Source: Morganella morganii H1r (GTDB lineage Bacteria > Pseudomonadota > Gammaproteobacteria > Enterobacterales > Enterobacteriaceae). Taken from it: a stretch of DNA of 64,000 bases. The position numbers were made by a program, and so were the translations under genes. The notes under the pieces were generated by a model, which had not been told where the DNA came from, ran no database searches, and saw only the letters and a program-made list of their open reading frames with translations. The stretch covers positions 1 to 64,000 of the forward strand of contig NZ_AYMP01000026.1 in assembly GCF_000633515.1 (NCBI RefSeq). The letters are read 5' to 3'. Shown here in pieces: positions 56,515-64,000 of this stretch. How positions within the stretch are numbered: the first letter of the stretch is position 1; every line of letters starts with the position of its first letter.

Positions 56515-56784
56515 ATGAAACGTAAATTATCCTTATTGCTCGGTAACCTGCTGATGGTTGTCGGTATGCTGTTGATGGTCGGCAGTATGGCCTTTACTGT
56601 CAGTGTCCTTATTTTCGCACTCCCTTTACCGGATATCTATTCCGAAGCCTCCCTGATGGGGATCTTTATCGGTGCCCTGGTGTGGCTGGGCGGAGCCGGT
56701 CTGAGCGGGCGTCGTGAATCCATTGCGGACAGATATTACTGGCTGCGCCATTTCCACAGCCGCTACCGCCGCCGGATGCCGTAA
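56515..56784 (+). CDS. ychH: Stress-induced inner-membrane protein YchH
   Basis: 89 residues with two helices (LLGNLLMVVGMLLMVGSMAF; SLMGIFIGALVWLGGAGLSG) and a basic tail RYYWLRHFHSRYRRRMP. It is of the DUF2583 family like E. coli YchH (92 residues), linked to stress and biofilm. Start ATG with GGAGGT four bases upstream. Divergent from pth; dauA, next in E. coli, is missing. Confidence 0.9.
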   Translation: MKRKLSLLLGNLLMVVGMLLMVGSMAFTVSVLIFALPLPDIYSEASLMGIFIGALVWLGGAGLSGRRESIADRYYWLRHFHSRYRRRMP

Positions 56785-56823
56785 ACGAAATATTATCGTT
56801 AACGGTTAAATGCCTGCCAACAA

Positions 56824-56850
56824 AAAACCCGTTGTCTTCACAACGGGTTT
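56824..56850. terminator. Bidirectional terminator between ychH and prs
   Basis: AAACCCGTTG/CAACGGGTTT with a short loop. A run of A precedes it, which becomes TTTTTTG on the minus strand for prs. Confidence 0.8.
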
Positions 56851-56880
56851 AAGCACGCAATGTGTATACTGATTATAAAA

Positions 56881-57894
<1,014 letters not shown>

Positions 57895-57904
57895 TCAGGG
57901 GCAA

Positions 57905-58780
57905 TTACAGTAGACCAGCGCGGAACTGATGAAGCGGCGAAATGTTGACACCACGTGCCACAAAGCCCTTCACCCACGCCGGCGCGTTAATTAACACCTG
58001 TCGGGCGGCTGCCTGGTTTTCGAACTCTCCGAACACACATGCACCCGTACCGGTCAGGCGTGACGGAGTATATTGTAGCAGCCAGGAAAGAAGTTCATCA
58101 ACCTCACGAAAACGTTTTCTTGCAATCGGTTCACAGTCATTTGCGTACGGAGCCTGTAATAATGCGGGCAGAGAGCGGATCGGGGTATCGCGAATTAATT
58201 GCGGATCTGTGAAGATAAGCGGTGTCGGAACCGAAATTCCCGGGTGTGCAACCAGATACCAGTGTTCCGGCGGAGACGCCGGGTGCAGAATTTCGCCTAT
58301 TCCTTCAGCAATTGCCGCGTGGCCCCGGACAAAGACCGGGACATCCGCACCGAGGGTCACACCCAGCTCTGCAAGCGTATCGTCGGGTAACTGTAACTGC
58401 CAGTGATAGTTAAGGGCGATAAGCACTGTGGCGGCATTGGAGGAACCGCCGCCGATACCGCCGCCCATCGGCAGAATTTTTTCAACGGCAATATCCGCAC
58501 CGGGTAAATCCGCTGTCAGCTGATGTTCCCCGGCATAGTGTTGTAACAAACGGGCGGCGCGGATCACCAGATTTTGCTCATCCGGTACGCCGTCAAGCGG
58601 GGTCAGCAGACGAATTTCACTGTCAGTGCGCGGCGTAATTGTGACACTGTCACCATAATCCAGAAACTGAAACAGGGTTTGCAGCGTATGATAGCCGTCC
58701 GCGCGGCGGCCTGTAATATACAAGAACAGGTTCAGCTTGGCGGGGGACGGCCAGGTCAGTGATGTCAGTTGAGTGTCCAT
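57905..58780 (-). CDS. ispE: 4-(Cytidine 5'-diphospho)-2-C-methyl-D-erythritol kinase
   Basis: GHMP kinase of the non-mevalonate isoprenoid pathway. 291 residues (E. coli 283). [20 protein letters not shown] (substrate site) near residue 9, the ATP loop [20 protein letters not shown], and the C-terminal [12 protein letters not shown]. It overlaps lolB by 16 nt, and prs follows. Confidence 0.96.
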   Translation of the reverse strand: MDTQLTSLTWPSPAKLNLFLYITGRRADGYHTLQTLFQFLDYGDSVTITPRTDSEIRLLTPLDGVPDEQNLVIRAARLLQHYAGEHQLTADLPGADIAVEKILPMGGGIGGGSSNAATVLIALNYHWQLQLPDDTLAELGVTLGADVPVFVRGHAAIAEGIGEILHPASPPEHWYLVAHPGISVPTPLIFTDPQLIRDTPIRSLPALLQAPYANDCEPIARKRFREVDELLSWLLQYTPSRLTGTGACVFGEFENQAAARQVLINAPAWVKGFVARGVNISPLHQFRAGLL

Positions 58781-59394
58781 GAATCCATTTTCAGCTTGAT
58801 GCGGTTATCACCCTGTTCGATATCCAGGCGGTTCGGCAGTTGCGGGGAGACTTTTTCATCATAGGACTGATAAGTGACTTTCCACTTTTCCATGCCCTGA
58901 GCCCAGCTCAGGGCTTTCAGGTGATACTGATTGCTGATGGCATAGGACTGCGCATCTCCCGGCAGGCCGACAATCCACTGACGCAGGTTTTCCATCGGAA
59001 TAGTCATACCGGTCAGCTGGTAAATCATGCTGTCCGGATCATCACTGTAATATTTCTGACCTTTATTATCGGTAAGCTGGGTTTGTCCGTCTTTGACAAT
59101 CAGTTCCAGCTCGGTGCTGCCGACCGGGTTGGTGAGCAGCAGTTTGTAGCTGTCCGGGGAGTACTGCTGCCAGAAGAAACGGGCATAGGTTTTCTGGGTG
59201 GTGCCGATGTAGGCAAACGAGCCGCGCGTCTGATAACGCTGTAACTGATTTATCTGTTCTGTCTGTGCTTTCCAGCCGGCAGAGGTGGCGGAAACATCGC
59301 CTTTCTCTGTATTGTCGGGCAGAGTACAGGCGGCAAGTATCAGGCTGCACAGAGGCAGAAGCCGGATAAAGCGCGGTAATTGAATAGAGGCCAC
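58765..59394 (-). CDS. lolB: Outer-membrane lipoprotein LolB
   Basis: Receives lipoproteins from LolA and inserts them into the outer membrane. 209 residues from the GTG start, which has AAGGA eight bases upstream; the frame continues upstream without a better start. The lipobox LILAAC places the lipidated Cys near residue 24. [20 protein letters not shown] and [12 protein letters not shown] are family features. Divergent from hemA, as in E. coli. Confidence 0.95.
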   Translation of the reverse strand: MASIQLPRFIRLLPLCSLILAACTLPDNTEKGDVSATSAGWKAQTEQINQLQRYQTRGSFAYIGTTQKTYARFFWQQYSPDSYKLLLTNPVGSTELELIVKDGQTQLTDNKGQKYYSDDPDSMIYQLTGMTIPMENLRQWIVGLPGDAQSYAISNQYHLKALSWAQGMEKWKVTYQSYDEKVSPQLPNRLDIEQGDNRIKLKMDSWTLN

Positions 59395-59674
59395 GTTGTA
59401 ATTTCCTTTAACAACTGATAAAAGCAATGACAGTATTGTGCCTGTTTCAGTGGCTGTTTCCTACCTCTCTTACGCTGATTTACGCAATTATCCGTCCGGC
59501 TGACACGGCCTGTTGCGCACCGCATTACGTGCTTATTATCACGGTTTCCCGTTTAACGCTTTAATTGCGCGGGATCGGCTGCTAAAATGCATGCAGTTAT
59601 CCTTAGTAAGGGTGTTGATTTCCGGTATACTTAACCGGTATTTTACACACTTACCCCGGTCTGTATTGCAGGAT

Positions 59675-60937
59675 ATGACTTTATTAGCTCTCGGCATTAA
59701 CCATAAAACCGCACCTGTTGCCTTACGTGAGAAAGTGACTTTCTCACCGGACAGTATGGAAGCGGCATTATCCAATCTGCTCGAACAACCGTCCGTGAGC
59801 GGCGGCGTTGTGCTGTCTACCTGCAACCGGACAGAAATCTATCTCAGTGTGGATGAACAGAACGATCAGCGCGATCAGCTGATCGACTGGCTGTGCCGCT
59901 ATCACAACATCAACCCGCAGGAACTGATGTCCAGTCTTTACTGGCATCAGGATAATGATGCGGTCAGTCACCTGATGCGGGTGGCCAGCGGGCTGGATTC
60001 TCTGGTGCTCGGCGAGCCGCAGATCCTGGGGCAGGTCAAAAAAGCTTTTGCGCAGTCGCAGACACACCGTTCACTCTCCCGTGAACTGGAACGCCTGTTC
60101 CAGAAATCCTTTTCGGTTGCCAAGCGGGTACGTACTGAAACCGATATCGGTGCCAACGCAGTATCGGTGGCATTTGCTGCCTGTACCCTGGCACGCCAGA
60201 TTTTCGAATCCTTATCCAGACTGAATATCCTGCTGGTCGGGGCGGGGGAAACCATCGAACTGGTGGCCCGTCACCTGAACGAGCACGGCGTAAAACACAT
60301 GATGATCGCCAACCGAACCCGTGAGCGGGCCCGTGTGCTGGCGCAGGAAGTCAATGCAGAGGTGATCACACTGCCGGAAATCGACAGCCGGCTGGCGGAG
60401 GCGGATATTGTTATCAGCTCCACGGCCAGCCCGTTGCCGATTATCGGTAAAGGTATGGTGGAACGCGCGCTTAAAGCGCGCCGCAACCGCCCGATGCTGC
60501 TGGTGGATATTGCGGTTCCCCGTGATATCGAAGCCGATGTGGAAAAACTCAGTAACGTCTATCTCTATACTGTGGATGATCTTGAGGCGATTATTGAACA
60601 CAATCTGGCGCAGCGCCAGGTGGCGGCACAACAGGCGGAATCCATTGTGGTGCAGGAAAGCGGGCACTTTATGGAATGGCTGCGCGCCCAGAGTGCGGTC
60701 AATACGATCCGCGAATACCGTGAACAGGCCGAAGAGATCCGCGCCGCCATGGCTGCAAAAGCCGTGGCACTGATTCAGCAGGGGCATGACCCGGAAGAGG
60801 TTATCAACCAGATGTCTCAGCAGCTGACCAACCGCCTGATCCACGCACCAACCAAATCACTTCAGCAGGCCGCCGGTGACGGTGATACCGGTCGTCTGAC
60901 ACTGTTACGCGACAGCCTCGGGCTGGAGCATCATTAA
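59675..60937 (+). CDS. hemA: Glutamyl-tRNA reductase
   Basis: First dedicated step of C5 haem synthesis: Glu-tRNA to glutamate-1-semialdehyde. 420 residues starting [20 protein letters not shown], the family start. The nucleophilic Cys lies in [28 protein letters not shown] is the NADPH site. The open frame extends 54 codons upstream but that part is leader. The ribosome site (AGGA) is very close to the ATG. Followed by prfA. Confidence 0.96.
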   Translation: MTLLALGINHKTAPVALREKVTFSPDSMEAALSNLLEQPSVSGGVVLSTCNRTEIYLSVDEQNDQRDQLIDWLCRYHNINPQELMSSLYWHQDNDAVSHLMRVASGLDSLVLGEPQILGQVKKAFAQSQTHRSLSRELERLFQKSFSVAKRVRTETDIGANAVSVAFAACTLARQIFESLSRLNILLVGAGETIELVARHLNEHGVKHMMIANRTRERARVLAQEVNAEVITLPEIDSRLAEADIVISSTASPLPIIGKGMVERALKARRNRPMLLVDIAVPRDIEADVEKLSNVYLYTVDDLEAIIEHNLAQRQVAAQQAESIVVQESGHFMEWLRAQSAVNTIREYREQAEEIRAAMAAKAVALIQQGHDPEEVINQMSQQLTNRLIHAPTKSLQQAAGDGDTGRLTLLRDSLGLEHH

Positions 60938-60972
60938 CTTCCTCTATATATTTTTAAGGTAGCAGACTACGA

Positions 60973-62055
60973 ATGAAGCCTTCTATTGTCTCAAAACTGG
61001 AAGCATTGAAAGAACGTTATGAAGAAATTCAGGCGCACCTTGCGGACGCCGATGTTATCGCTGATCAGAATAAATTCCGTGCCTTGTCGAAAGAATATGC
61101 GCAGCTGACTGACGTTGCGAAATGTTTTGAAGCCTGGCAGACCATTCAGGATGATATCGACACCGCGCAAATGCTTCTTGATGATCCTGAAATGAAGGAA
61201 ATGGCACAGGAAGAGCTGAAAGACGCAAAACTGCGGAATGAAACCTTAGAACAGGAATTACAAGTCTTATTACTGCCGAAAGATCCGGATGATGAACGCA
61301 ACTGCTTCCTGGAAGTCCGTGCGGGTACCGGCGGTGATGAAGCGGCGCTGTTTGCCGGTGATCTGTTCCGTATGTACAGCCGTTATGCGGAATCACGCCG
61401 CTGGCGGATTGAGATCATGAACAGTAACGACGGCGAGCACGGCGGATATAAAGAAATTATTTTCAGAGTCACCGGTGAGAATGCCTACGGTAACCTGAAA
61501 TTTGAATCCGGCGGCCACCGTGTGCAGCGTGTGCCGGAAACCGAATCCCAGGGCCGTATTCACACCTCCGCCTGTACTGTCGCGGTGCTGGCAGAAGTAC
61601 CGGAAGCGGAACTGCCGGATATCAACCCGGCGGATCTGCGCATTGATACCTTCCGTTCATCCGGGGCCGGTGGTCAGCACGTTAACACCACGGATTCCGC
61701 TATCCGTATCACCCATATCCCGACCGGAATTGTGGTGGAGTGTCAGGACGAGCGTTCGCAGCACAAAAACAAAGCCAAAGCACTCTCGGTACTGGCTGCG
61801 CGTATCAAAGCGGCGGAAGAGTCCCGCCGTCATGAGGCGGAAGCCTCTGAGCGCCGCAATCTGCTGGGTTCCGGTGACCGTTCGGATCGAATCCGCACTT
61901 ATAACTTCCCGCAGGGACGGGTGACGGATCACCGTATCAACCTGACGCTGTACCGTCTGGATGAAGTGATGGAAGGTAAGCTGGATGCACTGATCCAGCC
62001 GCTGGTGAACGAATATCAGGCAGATCAGCTCGCCGCGCTGTCTGAGCAGGACTGA
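60973..62055 (+). CDS. prfA: Peptide chain release factor 1
   Basis: Reads UAA and UAG stop codons and triggers peptide release. 360 residues, equal to E. coli RF1. It has the anticodon-like region around residue 188 ([15 protein letters not shown]) and the catalytic GGQ in [18 protein letters not shown], whose Gln is methylated by PrmC, encoded next. The stop overlaps the prmC start by 1 nt. Confidence 0.97.
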   Translation: MKPSIVSKLEALKERYEEIQAHLADADVIADQNKFRALSKEYAQLTDVAKCFEAWQTIQDDIDTAQMLLDDPEMKEMAQEELKDAKLRNETLEQELQVLLLPKDPDDERNCFLEVRAGTGGDEAALFAGDLFRMYSRYAESRRWRIEIMNSNDGEHGGYKEIIFRVTGENAYGNLKFESGGHRVQRVPETESQGRIHTSACTVAVLAEVPEAELPDINPADLRIDTFRSSGAGGQHVNTTDSAIRITHIPTGIVVECQDERSQHKNKAKALSVLAARIKAAEESRRHEAEASERRNLLGSGDRSDRIRTYNFPQGRVTDHRINLTLYRLDEVMEGKLDALIQPLVNEYQADQLAALSEQD

Positions 62056-62891
62056 TGACGTTCCGGACCTGGCTGGCAGAGGCCGTCAGCCGTTTAAGTC
62101 ACAGCGACAGCCCGAAACGGGATGCGGAGATCCTGCTGACGTTTGTCACCGGCCGCACCCGCAGCTACATTATTGCCTTTGATGAAACCCCGCTCGGCGG
62201 GGATGAACAGCAGCGTCTTGAGGCACTGCTTGTCCGCCGGGAGCAGGGCGAGCCGGTGGCGTATATCACCGGTGTGCGTGAGTTCTGGTCACTGCCGCTG
62301 GAAGTGTCTCCCGCCACGCTTATTCCGCGTCCGGATACCGAATGTCTGGTGGAAGCAGCGCTGGAATTGTTACCGGCCGCATCCTGCGATATTCTGGATC
62401 TCGGTACCGGTACCGGTGCTATTGCGCTGGCTCTGGCCTCTGAACGGCCGGACTGTCACGTGACCGGCGCGGATATTCAGCCGGATGCGGTGGCGCTGGC
62501 GCAGCGCAATGCCGCCCGTCTGGGGCTGACGAATACAACCTTTAAAGAAAGTCGCTGGTTTGCTTCACTGCCGATTCATCAATTTGCTATGATAGTGAGT
62601 AACCCGCCATACATTGATGAGAATGATGAGCATCTGGTGCAGGGGGATGTCCGTTTCGAGCCGCGCAGTGCGCTGGTCGCCCCGCAGAACGGTCTGGCCG
62701 ATCTGGCGGAAATCGCTGCGCAGTCCGCACATTATCTGATACCCGGCGGGTGGCTGATTGTGGAACATGGCTGGCGGCAGGGAGACGCTGTCCGCGAACT
62801 GTTCCGGGAAAACGGATTTTACCGGGTGGAAACCCGCCGCGATTATGGCGGAAATGATCGGGTTACTTTAGGTCAACGGGAAGAGAAATGA
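62055..62891 (+). CDS. prmC: Release factor glutamine methyltransferase PrmC
   Basis: Methylates the GGQ glutamine of RF1 and RF2 with S-adenosylmethionine. 278 residues (E. coli 277). The AdoMet site ILDLGTGTGAIALALASERP is near residue 112 and the catalytic NPPY lies in MIVSNPPYIDENDEHLVQGD. It overlaps both neighbours (1 nt and 4 nt), a tight operon. Confidence 0.96.
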   Translation: MTFRTWLAEAVSRLSHSDSPKRDAEILLTFVTGRTRSYIIAFDETPLGGDEQQRLEALLVRREQGEPVAYITGVREFWSLPLEVSPATLIPRPDTECLVEAALELLPAASCDILDLGTGTGAIALALASERPDCHVTGADIQPDAVALAQRNAARLGLTNTTFKESRWFASLPIHQFAMIVSNPPYIDENDEHLVQGDVRFEPRSALVAPQNGLADLAEIAAQSAHYLIPGGWLIVEHGWRQGDAVRELFRENGFYRVETRRDYGGNDRVTLGQREEK

Positions 62892-63694
62892 AAAGCATTG
62901 CCGATTTTGAATTCAATGGTGCGCCGTTACTGAGCGGCATCATGTTAGTGTTAAAAACTGTCCGCCCGGATTTTGACCGGGAAAAGGCAGAGACACACAT
63001 CAATGAACTTATCCGTCAGACCCGTAAACGCCTCCCGCCGAATTCCGGTGAACATACCTGTTTACAGACCCTGATCACGCTTTTTTACCATAAATGGCAG
63101 TTCGGTGGTGCCAGCGGTGTTTATTCGCTGTCTGATACCCTGTGGCTGGATATGGTGCTGCGCACTCAGCGCGGCTCGCCGGTATCACTCGGCATCCTGT
63201 TCCTGCATATTGCACAGGCCATCGGTTTGCCTGTTGTGCCGGTGGTTTTCCCGACCCAGCTGATTCTGCGGGCAGATCTCGATGACGAAACCCTGTTTAT
63301 TAATCCGATTAACGGCGATCTGCTGGATCAGCACACGCTGGATGTCTGGATTAAAGGCACGGTCAGCCCTGCTCATCATCTGACCGGGGACGATCTCGAA
63401 GAAGCCGAAAACAGCCATGTGGTGCGCAAATACCTCGACAGTATTAAAGTCGCACTGATGGAAGAGAAAAAAATGGAGCAGGCACTGAAAGTCAGCGAAA
63501 CCATTTTATTATTTGATCCGGATGACCCGTATGAAATCCGTGATCGCGGGCTGATTTATGCCCAGCTGGACTGCAGCCATATTGCGGTTTCTGATCTGAA
63601 CTATTTTATTGAGCAATGTCCGCAGGATCCGGTATCGGAAATGATAAAAATGCAGATCCACACTTACGAACAGCAGCATATCGTTCTGCACTGA
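62888..63694 (+). CDS. sirB1: SirB1/YchA family protein
   Basis: 268 residues (E. coli YchA 269). The N-terminal transglutaminase-like domain carries GVYSLSDTLWLDMVLRTQRG and PVSLGILFLHIAQ, followed by C-terminal TPR-like helices with FDPDDPYEIRDRGLIYAQLD. No activity is established. It overlaps prmC directly; E. coli has sirB2 in between, which is missing here. Confidence 0.93.
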   Translation: MKSIADFEFNGAPLLSGIMLVLKTVRPDFDREKAETHINELIRQTRKRLPPNSGEHTCLQTLITLFYHKWQFGGASGVYSLSDTLWLDMVLRTQRGSPVSLGILFLHIAQAIGLPVVPVVFPTQLILRADLDDETLFINPINGDLLDQHTLDVWIKGTVSPAHHLTGDDLEEAENSHVVRKYLDSIKVALMEEKKMEQALKVSETILLFDPDDPYEIRDRGLIYAQLDCSHIAVSDLNYFIEQCPQDPVSEMIKMQIHTYEQQHIVLH

Positions 63695-63736
63695 TAAACG
63701 GATATCGTTTTACATATTTTCATAAACGCAATCTAA

Positions 63737-64000
<264 letters not shown>

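Overview
The window reads as chromosome of an Enterobacterales species close to Morganella (family Morganellaceae). Nearly every core protein has a close Escherichia coli counterpart at almost equal length (ManXYZ, SdaA, HemB, Prc, PhoH, YchF, Prs, HemA, PrfA). Gene order keeps E. coli blocks but with local losses: no yoaE/pdeD between manX and sdaA, no pphA beside SdsR, no htpX after prc, no dauA beside prs, no sirB2 before sirB1. The genus is inferred from overall flavour and gene order, not from a marker gene. I saw no tRNA, rRNA, CRISPR array or intact insertion sequence.

Layout. 1-8.2 kb (minus strand): mntP with a Mn-sensing riboswitch, yobD, the mannose PTS operon manXYZ, sdaA, nudL and pabB. 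8.3-15.7 kb: yoaH, yebF, holE, ftnA, the yobA-yebZ-yebY copper-type cluster, the sigma-S sRNA SdsR, then msrC, proQ and prc. 15.7-31.3 kb: a methyltransferase/yeaO pair, hemB, a DUF2339-DUF3999 membrane operon, yecF, a stand-alone NAD(P)HX dehydratase, two universal stress proteins, small unknown genes, a TetR regulator beside yjjP-yjjB, an endonuclease I with an extra C-terminal zinc-ribbon-like domain, and phoH behind a PhoB box and an unusual leader. 31.3-47.9 kb: a Fur-controlled siderophore reductase, a short-form cytochrome bd operon with a 51-residue third subunit, a MocR regulator, a LysE/Lrp pair, a five-gene sugar ABC importer/kinase operon with a consensus CRP site upstream, a TrkH-type potassium channel, and an MFS/HxlR pair.

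47.9-54.4 kb is an AT-rich accessory island. It carries a secreted protein with YD-like repeats, an FRG-domain gene split by a nine-A tract, a broken small acidic gene fused to a decayed copy of the ychF 3' end, a two-gene cassette that looks like a toxin (possible cell-wall hydrolase) with a periplasmic immunity partner, and a HEPN-type gene with an R-x4-H motif. The ychF remnant at 50.5 kb and intact ychF at 54.4 kb lie in the same orientation and bracket the last part of the island, suggesting assembly at the ychF 3' end.

54.4-64 kb returns to core genome: ychF, pth, ychH, prs, ispE, lolB, hemA, prfA, prmC, sirB1 and the start of kdsA.

The observations most worth following are the phoH leader (a PhoB-box transcript whose 56-codon open frame contains a complete intrinsic terminator and ends 4 nt before phoH), the toxin/immunity-FRG-HEPN island with its ychF scar, and several short genes and structured RNAs easily missed by length cut-offs.
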